Source of the DNA: Rhizobium leucaenae USDA 9039
GTDB lineage: Bacteria; Pseudomonadota; Alphaproteobacteria; Rhizobiales; Rhizobiaceae
Assembly (NCBI RefSeq): GCF_000426285.1
Contig: NZ_AUFB01000007.1
Location: 232,619-296,618 of the forward strand
Reading direction: 5' to 3'
DNA length: 64,000 nt
Below, piece by piece: positions 1 to 8,386 of this stretch. Below the pieces are notes generated by a model. That model worked only from the letters and a program-made list of their open reading frames with translations. It did not search any database and was not told the origin of the DNA. The first letter of the stretch is position 1. Every line of letters begins with the position of its first letter. Both the position numbers and the translations under genes were made by a program.

Positions 1-592
1 GCTTTTCCAGCCAGGCGATAGTCTCGGCGTCGAGATGGTTGGTCGGTTCGTCGAGCAGCAGCAGGTCCGGCTGCGAGAGAAGCAGGCGGCAAAGCGCGAT
101 ACGGCGGCGCTCACCGCCTGAAAGGCTGGTGACTTCGGCATCGCGCGGCGGGCAGCACAATGCTTCCATCGCCATCTCGACCTGGCTTTCCAGATCCCAG
201 AGATTCTGGCTGTCGATGATGTCCTGGAGCTTGGCGCCCTCTTCCGCAGTCTCGTCGGAATAGTTCATCATCAATTCGTTGTAGCGATTGAGGATCTCGG
301 TTTTCTTGGCAACGCCTTCCATGACGTTTTCGAACACCGTTTTGTTGGGATCGAGCTGAGGCTCCTGCGCCAGGTAGCCGATGGTGGCGCCTTCGGCCAA
401 CCAGGCTTCGCCGGTATAGTCCTTATCGAGGCCCGCCATGATGCGCAGCACGGTCGACTTACCCGCGCCGTTCGGGCCGAGAATACCGATCTTGGCGTCG
501 GGATAAAAAGAGAGATGAATATTCTCGAGAATCTTCTTGGCGCCATAGGCCTTATTCAGACCGGCCATATGGTAGATGAACTGACGTGCCAT
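1..592 (-). CDS. ettA: Energy-dependent translational throttle protein EttA, N-terminal part (runs off left edge)
   Basis: ABC-F ATPase that binds the ribosomal E site and gates early elongation according to ATP/ADP level; cytoplasmic. 197 residues are visible. They start MARQFIYHM and carry Walker [10 protein letters not shown] (about residues 39-47), the signature LSGGERRR and Walker B LLLLDEP followed by TNHLD. The spacing and the early text ([24 protein letters not shown]) fit EttA rather than other ABC-F members. The second ATPase half lies outside the window. The ATG at 592 follows a 125-bp gap that separates it from the RNase T2 gene. Confidence 0.93.
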   Translation of the reverse strand, partial: MARQFIYHMAGLNKAYGAKKILENIHLSFYPDAKIGILGPNGAGKSTVLRIMAGLDKDYTGEAWLAEGATIGYLAQEPQLDPNKTVFENVMEGVAKKTEILNRYNELMMNYSDETAEEGAKLQDIIDSQNLWDLESQVEMAMEALCCPPRDAEVTSLSGGERRRIALCRLLLSQPDLLLLDEPTNHLDAETIAWLEK

Positions 593-654
593 AGCTTGGG
601 TTACTCCACGGGCGGATAACATTGGGAATTGTGCCGCTATGTAGGCGAAACCCC

Positions 655-688
655 GCCCTCGGGCAACGGCGAAACCTTGTCCGAGGGC
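655..688. terminator. Possible hairpin downstream of the RNase T2 gene
   Basis: An 8-bp inverted repeat, GCCCTCGG at 655-662 and CCGAGGGC at 681-688, lies just past the RNase T2 stop when read on the minus strand. The following bases (GGGGTTTCG) are only weakly T-rich, so the terminator call is tentative. Confidence 0.3.
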
Positions 689-717
689 ATTTATCCGCGC
701 CGAGCGCTTGCTGGATG

Positions 718-1467
718 TCAGAAACCTGCCGCGTCCACCACGCCTTGGTCGCAGCCGAACGATGTTTTGCCAGCGCTCTGGATCAGTTGCTCAAGCCGGG
801 GCTCACCGTCTGGCGACGGTTGGATGGCATCTTCCGACAAACCGATCGTCAGTTCCGAGATCACGCGCACCTTGCCGACCTGGCGGCAGCTCATCTTCAC
901 GCGATCGCTGGCGCCCTCGCCAAAACTTTTATTAAAAGCGGCCTTGATGGTTTCGGCATCGAGCGTCTTGCCGATATTCTGCGCGAAAAGATCGCGCACG
1001 GCGGAAGCATTGAGTTCATTGATCAATCCCACTGCAGTCCCGAAATAATCATCGGCGCTGAGTTTGGTGCAACTTCCGTGCTTGATCCACTCATGCCGTT
1101 CCAGACCGGATTGCGTGCCGGGCATGATTTTATCCAGCGATGCCTTGGTCTCCGCCGACAGTTGAACGGCTGGCAGATCTTTCCAATCGCTGCTGCGATC
1201 GGACTGCTTCAGATCATCGGAAACATCGCAATATTCCTGCCGCATCGGCCAGAGACCGTGCAACGAAAAATTCTTGGCGTCGAAATTATTCGCTGATTGA
1301 TTTCGGCATTCCGCCTTTTTTTGGTTCGTCGCACAGAACGCGGGTTCCCAACTTGCCGCCAGAATAAATCGCGTCCGGCCGCGATTGTTCTCCTGTGCCA
1401 CCGCACCCGTCGCCATCACCACCGCAGTCAGAACCGCAACTGCAAATCCTTGAAGCCAAGGCCTCAT
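718..1467 (-). CDS. Secreted ribonuclease T2 family protein
   Basis: Endoribonuclease of the RNase T2 fold, exported to the periplasm, probably for RNA scavenging. 249 residues: a signal peptide ([19 protein letters not shown], ending near AVAQ), then both catalytic blocks, CAS-I SLHGLWP and [14 protein letters not shown], which supply the two catalytic histidines. Cysteines suited to disulfides occur throughout. The ATG at 1467 is preferred over an upstream one at 1527 because GGAGGTG sits just before it and it begins the signal peptide. The gene stands alone. Confidence 0.88.
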   Translation of the reverse strand: MRPWLQGFAVAVLTAVVMATGAVAQENNRGRTRFILAASWEPAFCATNQKKAECRNQSANNFDAKNFSLHGLWPMRQEYCDVSDDLKQSDRSSDWKDLPAVQLSAETKASLDKIMPGTQSGLERHEWIKHGSCTKLSADDYFGTAVGLINELNASAVRDLFAQNIGKTLDAETIKAAFNKSFGEGASDRVKMSCRQVGKVRVISELTIGLSEDAIQPSPDGEPRLEQLIQSAGKTSFGCDQGVVDAAGF

Positions 1468-1638
1468 TCGACACCTCCAAAAAAACAGAACAATATGAGA
1501 ACAAATAAGCAGTTTGATTGGCGGCACGCAACCCTGAATCGCAAAGGCAAGACGATTTATTTCTGTGAGCTTCCCTCGCGGCGCATTGCAATCGCGTCAG
1601 CGATGACCTTTCGTCCTCACAGGGAGGAAACGTGCATC

Positions 1639-2571
1639 ATGTTTGCCGAGACGAGGCATTTGAATAGCCCGACGGGTGCGACACTCGCCTATCATCATGC
1701 GCCGGCACAAGAAGGCGCCCGTGGCGTCCTTCTCATCAGCCACGGCCTTGCCGAACATTCCCGCCGCTACGAACGCTTCGCGGGAGCGATGGCGGCGCGC
1801 GGCTTTCATGTCTACGCTCACGATCATCGCGGCCACGGCGAGACCAAGGCTACCGACGCGCCACTCGGCCGCTTCGCAAGGCGCAACGGCGCCGATGCGG
1901 TCATCGCCGATGTCCTCGCGATCCGCGAGCTTGTCGCAACCGCCCACCCCGGCCTGCCGGTTATCCTCTTCGGCCACTCCATGGGCGGGCTGATCAGCCT
2001 CAACGTGGCGGTGACGCATCCCGACAAGTTCGATGCGGTCACCGTTTGGAACGCGAATTTCAATCCCGGCCTCGCCGGGCGCGCCGCGCAGGTCATCCTG
2101 AAAGCGGAACGCATGCTGAAGGGTTCGGATGTCCCCAGCGGACTGCTACCGAAGCTGACCTTCGGCGTCTGGGGGCAATCCATTGCCAATCGCCGTACCG
2201 AATTCGACTGGCTTTCGCGCATTCCGGAGGAGGTGGATAAGTACATCGCCGACCCGCTCTGCGGCTTCGATGCCTCGGTCTCGCTATGGCTGGATATTTT
2301 CGAACTGACCTTCCGCGCGCCACAAAAGACCCATCTCGATCGCCTTCGGCGCGACATGCCGATCCACCTCATCGGCGGCGGGCAAGACCCGGCGACGAAC
2401 AATGGAAAAGCGATTTCCTGGCTGTCAAACCATTTGAAAAAGGCAGGGTTCTCGCATATCACGATGACCATCCATCAGGACATGCGGCATGAGACCCTGA
2501 ACGAGATCGGCGCGGCCGCAGCCATTTCGGATTTTGCCGACTGGTGCCAGCAAGTCACGGCAAAGATCTGA
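1639..2571 (+). CDS. Alpha/beta hydrolase, lysophospholipase-like (serine aminopeptidase S33 / Hydrolase_4 family)
   Basis: Probable monoacylglycerol lipase or lysophospholipase. 310 residues. It shows the family entry motif ISHGLAEHSRRY, the block HDHRGHGET and the nucleophile elbow GHSMGG (serine near residue 117). A late IHQDMRHE block probably supplies the catalytic histidine. The ATG at 1639 follows AGGGAGGAAACG; reading upstream of it is not protein-like. The DMT exporter gene follows after 19 bp, so co-transcription is likely. The natural substrate cannot be read from the sequence. Confidence 0.83.
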   Translation: MFAETRHLNSPTGATLAYHHAPAQEGARGVLLISHGLAEHSRRYERFAGAMAARGFHVYAHDHRGHGETKATDAPLGRFARRNGADAVIADVLAIRELVATAHPGLPVILFGHSMGGLISLNVAVTHPDKFDAVTVWNANFNPGLAGRAAQVILKAERMLKGSDVPSGLLPKLTFGVWGQSIANRRTEFDWLSRIPEEVDKYIADPLCGFDASVSLWLDIFELTFRAPQKTHLDRLRRDMPIHLIGGGQDPATNNGKAISWLSNHLKKAGFSHITMTIHQDMRHETLNEIGAAAAISDFADWCQQVTAKI

Positions 2572-2590
2572 TTCCCAAAGGAATGTTCGA

Positions 2591-3550
2591 ATGAATGCCA
2601 CCGGCAGTTCCCGGCCCCGTTTGCATCAATCGGAGCTGACATTCGGCCTGTTGATGATGTTCCTGTCGGTCATCCTGTCGCCGATCATCGATATCTTCTC
2701 AAAGCTTGCTGCAGTTACGGTTCCACCAGCGGAGGTCACCGCCGCTCGCTTCATCTTTCAATGGCTCTTCGCATTGCCGATGATGGCCGTGCTCGGCCAA
2801 TGGGGCACATGGTCGCTGCGTCGCAGCGGGGTGCATGCGATCCGCGCTGCCGTGCTGACGCTGTCGATGATCTCCTTCGTAACAACGCTGCAAGTCATGG
2901 AAGTGGCCGACGCCATCGCCATTTTCTTTGTTGAACCGATCATGCTGACCATCCTCAGCAGCATCTTCCTGAAGGAGACGATCGGCTGGCGGCGCTATAC
3001 GGCCTGTGCCGTCGGCTTCTTCGGCGCGATGCTGATCATTCAGCCGAGTTTCCAGGAAGTCGGCTTCGTTGCTCTGTTGCCCGTCGTCACCGCACTCTGC
3101 ATCGCTGTTTATGTGATGATTACGCGCGTCGTCTCGCATAGCGAGGATGCTTGGCCGATGCAGTTTCAAACCGGTCTCTGGGGCATGGTGATCTGCCTCA
3201 TCCTGCTCTCGATCGGCCATGGCACGGGCTGGCCGATCATCGATTCCGTCATCCCCGACGGCACCGCGATGCTCTATCTCCTCGGCGTCGGCCTGACCGC
3301 CGCGATCACCGGCATTCTTACTGTCCACGCCTATCGCGCAGCACCGGCCTCGACGCTGGCGCCGCTGCAGTATTTCGAGATCGTCTCGGCGACGATCTTC
3401 GGTTGGCTGGTCTTCGGCAACTTCCCGGATCTGATCAAATGGATCGGGATCTTCATCATTATCGCCTCCGGCCTTTATATTCTTTGGCGCGAGCGCCGCT
3501 TTGCTTCCAAGCCGGTATCCGATACATCTGGGAGCACTTTCGCGCCGTAG
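2591..3550 (+). CDS. DMT superfamily transporter (EamA/RhaT family)
   Basis: Inner-membrane protein of 319 residues with about ten hydrophobic segments arranged as two EamA repeats (MFLSVILSPIIDIFSKLAAV, ...FVEPIMLTILSSIFLKE, ...TLAPLQYFEIVSATIFGWL). Members usually export or exchange small metabolites; the substrate is unknown here. The ATG at 2591 is preceded by AAAGGAA. It lies 19 bp after the hydrolase gene and 18 bp before the CoA-transferase gene, so 1639-6426 may be one transcript. Confidence 0.82.
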   Translation: MNATGSSRPRLHQSELTFGLLMMFLSVILSPIIDIFSKLAAVTVPPAEVTAARFIFQWLFALPMMAVLGQWGTWSLRRSGVHAIRAAVLTLSMISFVTTLQVMEVADAIAIFFVEPIMLTILSSIFLKETIGWRRYTACAVGFFGAMLIIQPSFQEVGFVALLPVVTALCIAVYVMITRVVSHSEDAWPMQFQTGLWGMVICLILLSIGHGTGWPIIDSVIPDGTAMLYLLGVGLTAAITGILTVHAYRAAPASTLAPLQYFEIVSATIFGWLVFGNFPDLIKWIGIFIIIASGLYILWRERRFASKPVSDTSGSTFAP

Positions 3551-3568
3551 CCGCCGATTTGGACCGAC

Positions 3569-4771
3569 ATGACCGATCATAGGACCAAGAAACCGCCGCT
3601 TTCCGGCATTCGCGTCATCGAACTGGCCCGCATTCTTGCCGGTCCCTGGGCAGGGCAGATGCTGGCCGATCTCGGTGCCGATGTCATAAAGGTCGAGAAT
3701 CCCGATGGAGGCGACGACACGCGCCAGTGGGGTCCGCCCTTCGTCGAGGGCAAGGATGGGGAAAACCTGTCGGCCGCCTACTACCACTGCGCCAATCGCG
3801 GCAAGCGTTCCGTTGTCGCTGATCTGAAGACCGAAGAGGGCCAAAACCTTGTTCGACGGTTGGTCATGACCGCCGATGTGGTGATCGAGAATTTCAAACT
3901 TGGTGGCCTGGTCAAATATGGGCTCGACTATGAAAGCTTGAGGAAGATCAATCCCAAACTGGTCTATTGTTCGATCACCGGCTTCGGCCAGACGGGCCCC
4001 TATGCCGCTCTCGCAGGCTACGACTATATCGTCCAGGGCATGTCGGGCTTCATGTCGATTACCGGCGAGCCGGATGGACAGCCGATGAAAGCAGGCGTCG
4101 CGATCGCCGATATCTTCACAGGTATCTATGCCGTCTCCGCGATAGAAGCGGCCCTGATCCACGCGCTGAAGACCGGCGAAGGTCAGCTCGTCGATATGGC
4201 GCTGCTCGACGTGCAATCCGCCGTGCTCGCCAATCAGAACATGAACTACCTGATTTCCGGCAAGGCTCCCGGGCGCCTCGGAAACGCGCATCCTAATATT
4301 TCGCCCTATGAGGTCGTGCCGACATCAGATGGCTACCTGATCCTTGCCGTCGGCAATGACGGACAGTTCCGCCGTCTCTGCGCAATTCTCGGCATCGAGG
4401 CCTATGCGGACGACCAGCGCTATGTCACCAACAAGGCTCGCGTCGCCCATCGCAATGACGTCCGCGCCTTCATCTCGGCGAAAACGCTTTCCTGGAAGAA
4501 GGCCGATCTGCTGAAAGCCTGCGAGGACAATGCTGTGCCGGCCGGCGCGATCAACACGATCGAAGACATGTTCGCGGACCCGCAGATTGAGGCTCGCGGA
4601 ATTCGGATCGATCTCGAGGATGCCGCCGGCACCGTCATCCCGAGCGTGCGTACACCGGTCGTCCTGTCGGAAACGCCGCTGACGTACAAGCGGCCAAGTC
4701 CGCGTCTTGGTGAACATCAGGAGGAGGTTCTCGCCGAATTGGCAGAACTGGAAGGAAGGGCAAAACCATGA
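3569..4771 (+). CDS. CaiB/BaiF family CoA-transferase (type III)
   Basis: Class III CoA-transferase, moving CoA between acyl-CoA and a free acid. 400 residues, the family's usual length. The N-terminus GIRVIELARILAGPWAGQ and LGADVIKVENPDGGDDTRQW are diagnostic. The aspartate of GQLVDMALLDV corresponds to the catalytic Asp of formyl-CoA transferase. The stop overlaps the start of the next gene (ATGA at 4768-4771), so translation of the CoA-transferase and the TPP enzyme is coupled. The substrate is not determined. Confidence 0.87.
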   Translation: MTDHRTKKPPLSGIRVIELARILAGPWAGQMLADLGADVIKVENPDGGDDTRQWGPPFVEGKDGENLSAAYYHCANRGKRSVVADLKTEEGQNLVRRLVMTADVVIENFKLGGLVKYGLDYESLRKINPKLVYCSITGFGQTGPYAALAGYDYIVQGMSGFMSITGEPDGQPMKAGVAIADIFTGIYAVSAIEAALIHALKTGEGQLVDMALLDVQSAVLANQNMNYLISGKAPGRLGNAHPNISPYEVVPTSDGYLILAVGNDGQFRRLCAILGIEAYADDQRYVTNKARVAHRNDVRAFISAKTLSWKKADLLKACEDNAVPAGAINTIEDMFADPQIEARGIRIDLEDAAGTVIPSVRTPVVLSETPLTYKRPSPRLGEHQEEVLAELAELEGRAKP

Positions 4772-6426
4772 AGCGCACCGGCGGCCAGCTCATCGTCGAA
4801 GCTTTGAAGGCAAACGGCGTACATCGCATCTCCTGCGTTCCCGGCGAAAGCTTTCTTGCCGTGCTCGACGCGCTGCATGACAGCGATATCGACGTGCTCG
4901 TTTGCCGCCAGGAGGGCGGCGCGGCGATGATGGCGGACGCATGGGGCCGGCTGACGGGCGAGCCTGGCGTCTGCATGGTAACCCGCGGTCCAGGTGCCAC
5001 AAATGCCTCTGCCGGCCTCCATATTGCCCGACAGGATTCAATACCGATGATCCTCTTCATCGGCCAGGTGCAGCGCGATGCTCGCGAGCGTGAAGCCTTC
5101 CAGGAGGTGGAGTTCCGCCGCGCCTTTACCGAATTCGCCAAATGGGTCGGCGAGATCGACGATGCGGCACGCATTCCGGAATTCGTCACCCGCGCCTTCG
5201 CCGTGGCGACATCAGGGCGGCCCGGCCCCGTCGTACTGACCCTGCCCGAAGACATGCTGCGCGACGAGGTCGAGGCGCCGCATGCTAAGCGCTACATGCC
5301 GGTAGCGGCCCATCCGGGCCGTAGCCAGATCGACGACCTCCATTCGCGTCTCATTGCAGCCGAACGACCCATGGTGATCCTCGGCGGCACGCGCTGGAAT
5401 GAGGATGCGGTCGCGGGCGTCAGAAGCTTCGCCGAGCGCTTCAAGCTGCCGGTCGGCTGCTCCTTCCGCCGCCAGATGCTGTTCGATCATCTGCATCCGA
5501 ACTATGCCGGCGATGTCGGCATCGGCATCAATCCGGCGCTGGCGAAGGAGATCAAGGAAGCGGACCTGCTGATCCTTCTCGGCGGACGCCTTTCCGAGAT
5601 GCCATCGTCCGGCTATACGCTCGTCGATATCCCCTACCCGCGCCAGCAGCTCGTGCACGTCCATCCTGATCCGTCCGAACTCGGCCGCGTCTATCGTGCG
5701 GATCTGGCGATCTGCGCCAGCCCCGCCGATTTCATGGCAGCGCTCGCCGATTTGGAAGCCCCGGCAAACCCGTATTGGACCGAGCGGACCGAGCGCATGC
5801 ATGCCGCTTATCTCGCCTGGTCGACGACACCGGAGAAGAGCCCCGGCGCCGTGCATATGGGCCGGGTTATGGACTGGATCGAGGCCAATACCGCGCCCGA
5901 TACGATCTTTACCAATGGGGCCGGCAACTACGCCACCTGGCTGCACCGCTTCCATCGCTTTCGCCGCTTCAACACCCAGGCCGCCCCGACCTCGGGTTCT
6001 ATGGGCTACGGCCTGCCGGCGGCGGTTGCCGCCAAGCACCTCTTTCCCGAGCGCGAAGTGATCTGCTTTGCCGGCGACGGTTGTTTCATGATGCACGGGC
6101 AGGAATTTGCAACCGCCGTGCAATATCACCTGCCCTTGATCGCACTGGTCATCAACAACGGCATGTACGGCACCATCCGCATGCATCAGGAGCGGGAATA
6201 TCCCGGCCGCGTCAGCGCAACGATGCTCAGCAATCCCGATTTTGCGGCCTTTGCCCGTGCCTATGGCGGCCATGGCGAGACGGTAAAAGCGACGGAAGAA
6301 TTCGGCCCGGCCTTCGAACGCGCGCGTGACAGCGGCAAGCCGGCGATCATCGAGATCGTGCTCGATCCCGAGGCCATCACGCCCTCACGGACGCTGTCGG
6401 AAATTTCGCAAACAAAAAGCCGGTGA
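4768..6426 (+). CDS. Thiamine-pyrophosphate enzyme, acetolactate synthase-like
   Basis: 552 residues in the three-domain TPP fold. The N-terminal PYR domain has the cofactor-activating Glu in CRQEGGAAMMADAWGR and GPGATNAS. A central domain follows, then a C-terminal PP domain with the GDG...NN cofactor motif (FAGDGCFMMHGQEF to VINNGMYGTIR). Such proteins decarboxylate 2-oxoacids or oxalyl-CoA-type substrates. No regulatory subunit gene is adjacent, which argues against biosynthetic IlvB. Its overlap with the CoA-transferase points to a joint acyl-CoA route; formyl/oxalyl-CoA chemistry is one candidate only. The stop codon lies inside a terminator palindrome. Confidence 0.82.
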   Translation: MKRTGGQLIVEALKANGVHRISCVPGESFLAVLDALHDSDIDVLVCRQEGGAAMMADAWGRLTGEPGVCMVTRGPGATNASAGLHIARQDSIPMILFIGQVQRDAREREAFQEVEFRRAFTEFAKWVGEIDDAARIPEFVTRAFAVATSGRPGPVVLTLPEDMLRDEVEAPHAKRYMPVAAHPGRSQIDDLHSRLIAAERPMVILGGTRWNEDAVAGVRSFAERFKLPVGCSFRRQMLFDHLHPNYAGDVGIGINPALAKEIKEADLLILLGGRLSEMPSSGYTLVDIPYPRQQLVHVHPDPSELGRVYRADLAICASPADFMAALADLEAPANPYWTERTERMHAAYLAWSTTPEKSPGAVHMGRVMDWIEANTAPDTIFTNGAGNYATWLHRFHRFRRFNTQAAPTSGSMGYGLPAAVAAKHLFPEREVICFAGDGCFMMHGQEFATAVQYHLPLIALVINNGMYGTIRMHQEREYPGRVSATMLSNPDFAAFARAYGGHGETVKATEEFGPAFERARDSGKPAIIEIVLDPEAITPSRTLSEISQTKSR

Positions 6427-6446
6427 GAGCGCTCTCACCGGCTTTT
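6415..6446. terminator. Bidirectional terminator, 32-bp perfect palindrome
   Basis: AAAAGCCGGTGAGAGC at 6415-6430 is followed immediately by its exact reverse complement at 6431-6446. The arms end in A- and T-runs, so it can work for both converging units (TPP enzyme + and RidA -). The TGA stop of the TPP gene (6424-6426) is part of the stem. Confidence 0.85.
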
Positions 6447-6469
6447 CAAAAATGCATCAAAATCCGAGA

Positions 6470-6814
6470 TTAGTCGATCGCCGCGGTGACGATGAACTCG
6501 ACCTTGTATTTCGGAGCAGCAAGCTTGGCCTCGCTGGTCGCACGAGCCGGCGTGTTGGCTGGATCGACCCAAGCTTCCCAGGCTGCGTTCATTTCAGCGA
6601 AATACGCGATATCGGAGAGATAGATGATCGTCTGCAGGATCTTCGACTTGTTGGAGCCGGCTGCAGCGAGCAGACGATCGACTTCGGCGAGCGCCGACTT
6701 GCACTGATCCGTGACGCTTTCGCCTTCACCAACCTGGCCGGCGAGATAAACGGTGTTGCCGTGGATGACAGCGCCGCTCATACGGGTTCCGACGTCGATA
6801 CGCTTGATGCTCAT
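6470..6814 (-). CDS. RidA family protein (YjgF/YER057c/UK114)
   Basis: 114 residues, typical length. RidA proteins are trimeric and deaminate reactive enamine/imine intermediates. Seen here: HGNTVYLAGQV near the N-terminus, and PARATSEAKLAAPKYKVEFIVTA at the end with the conserved Arg of PARAT and the Glu of VEF. The ATG at 6814 follows AGGAGAGAAGC. It lies 92 bp downstream of the TIGR01244 gene on the same strand and may share its transcript. Exact Rid subgroup is not resolved. Confidence 0.85.
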   Translation of the reverse strand: MSIKRIDVGTRMSGAVIHGNTVYLAGQVGEGESVTDQCKSALAEVDRLLAAAGSNKSKILQTIIYLSDIAYFAEMNAAWEAWVDPANTPARATSEAKLAAPKYKVEFIVTAAID

Positions 6815-6906
6815 GCTTCTCTCCTGATGTTGTGCTGTGACGGGTAACAAACCGGGCGCTGCCATCGGCAACGCCCTCAATCTCTTGCATATTTCGCGGT
6901 AGTCGC

Positions 6907-7245
6907 TTAGCCGCGGATATGGTGCGTCTTCTGATAGATCGCGGTCGAGCGTGCGCCGGAGCGGCAATAACCAAGCATCGGACGCGGGAATTCGTCGAGC
7001 GCGTCGACCATACCCTGCACAGCCTCTTCGGTCACGCCCATCGGTCCGACAGGCACATGCGCGATTTCGAGCCCAAGCTCCTTGGCGCGGGCTTCGATGA
7101 CGGAAAACGGCGTCTGATCCGGGCTCTCATTGTCCGGACGATGGCAGACGATCGAGTTGAAACCCATGGCCTTGATCTGATCGAGATCCTCCAGTGTGAT
7201 CTGGCCGGAAACCGAGTATTCATCATCGATCGGGCGGATATCCAT
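6907..7245 (-). CDS. TIGR01244 family sulfurtransferase / dual-specificity phosphatase-like protein
   Basis: 112 residues, MDIRPIDDEYSVSGQITLEDLDQIK onward. The phosphatase-type loop CRSGARS (C-x2-G-x-R-S) sits near the C-terminus, as in the stand-alone domain also found fused to Blh-type beta-lactamase-like hydrolases. Proposed roles are sulfur transfer or phosphatase activity; the precise substrate is unknown. An AGAGGAAATAAACC stretch precedes the ATG at 7245. RidA lies downstream. Confidence 0.8.
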   Translation of the reverse strand: MDIRPIDDEYSVSGQITLEDLDQIKAMGFNSIVCHRPDNESPDQTPFSVIEARAKELGLEIAHVPVGPMGVTEEAVQGMVDALDEFPRPMLGYCRSGARSTAIYQKTHHIRG

Positions 7246-7319
7246 GGTTTATTTCCTCTGTGAAACCGAGGGCCATGATCTACGCCGCCATAGAGCAAGC
7301 GTCAACCGATTCACGCCCG

Positions 7320-8159
7320 TCAGACGAAGGCAAAGTTGAGGGCGAAACTTCTGGCTTCCCCAGGCTGAAGAATATTGAATTCACCCGCCTCCTCCAGCTC
7401 GGCGCGTGAGACCCAACGATGCGAAACGGGCTCGATGCCGAGGACATCAGCCGGCGCGCGCTGGTTGCGCCAGACCTGCAGGAAGGGCAGCGTATCCCTG
7501 CCGAAGCGGACCCGCAGCGATTTGCCGCCAATGGCAGCGATCGGCCCGAGGCTTATTTCGGACCAATCCTCACCTTTCGCGGTTGCCGGCACGCAGAAAA
7601 GACCGCCCAGTTCCTCGCCGAAAGTCCACGGGAAGCCGCCGTTCTCCAGCATCTGACCGGAGAGGCGCACGCCGTCATCGAACCATTTGCCGCCGACATT
7701 CATATGATACATCAGGAAGACCGGCATCGCCTCGATGCTGGTATTGACGACACGGTCCGAGAGCGAAACCTCACCTGTCGCGCCGTCGATACGCCAATGG
7801 CGCTCGAGCCGTGCCGTGCGGCGTTCGGCGGTGACGATATCGATGTCGGCGCGGCACTCCGCATTGCCGTTCTCGAACCGGGTCCAGAGAATCTTGGCTG
7901 GATGTGAGGAGAAGGAGCCGTGCAGCGGATAGCGCTTGCCCCCGAAAGGGTCAGACATCGGTTCCGGATGGCGGATATGATCCGGACCGCAGGTGAAGAG
8001 AAATCCCTCCAGCGAATGATCGATGCGCGGGTCACCATCATCCGGGATGGCGCGTCCCGGCGCGAGATTGTTGCCGTCCACGATGCAGGCGCCGATGTCC
8101 AGCACCGAACTCTCATCCAGCGTCAGTTTCGGTCCCCTGGCTGCGGCAAAGTCCATCAT
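7320..8159 (-). CDS. Aldose 1-epimerase-like protein (DUF4432 / galactose mutarotase-like fold)
   Basis: 279 residues. YPLHGSFSSHPAKI, MYHMNVGGKWFDD and a WRNQRAPADVLGIEP block (sheet-rich, aromatic) match the DUF4432 group of mutarotase-fold proteins, which act on sugars but are mostly uncharacterised. The ATG pair at 8159/8156 follows GGGAGGACTACAGGAA. A GTG further upstream (8225) has no ribosome site, so the shorter form is chosen. It is divergent from the L,D-transpeptidase gene. Confidence 0.68.
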   Translation of the reverse strand: MMDFAAARGPKLTLDESSVLDIGACIVDGNNLAPGRAIPDDGDPRIDHSLEGFLFTCGPDHIRHPEPMSDPFGGKRYPLHGSFSSHPAKILWTRFENGNAECRADIDIVTAERRTARLERHWRIDGATGEVSLSDRVVNTSIEAMPVFLMYHMNVGGKWFDDGVRLSGQMLENGGFPWTFGEELGGLFCVPATAKGEDWSEISLGPIAAIGGKSLRVRFGRDTLPFLQVWRNQRAPADVLGIEPVSHRWVSRAELEEAGEFNILQPGEARSFALNFAFV

Positions 8160-8386
8160 TTCCTGTAGTCCTCCCTGGTCGGCTCCTGATCGAGCGTCCT
8201 CGTCAAAGTTGGCTCGAAACGGCACAGCCGCGAATTAAATGGTGGTTTGTCTTACCGATCGTTAACTTGACGCCTTGATCACACAAATTTTTATCTTTTA
8301 TTCAGCATGATACACTCAAATTCCACACTGGCGTCAAAATTGCCATGTGTGTGTCGGCTCAGCCACCATCCGAGGATTCGACAGAC

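Noticed and set aside
622..1296. Long open frame on the plus strand across the RNase T2 gene
   Set aside because: It is the antisense of a gene with intact RNase T2 catalytic motifs and a signal peptide; no ribosome site and no protein-like composition.
2699..4291. 530-codon minus-strand open frame across the DMT exporter and CoA-transferase genes
   Set aside because: Rich in His, Asp and Arg as antisense frames of GC-rich genes usually are; both plus-strand genes are clear.
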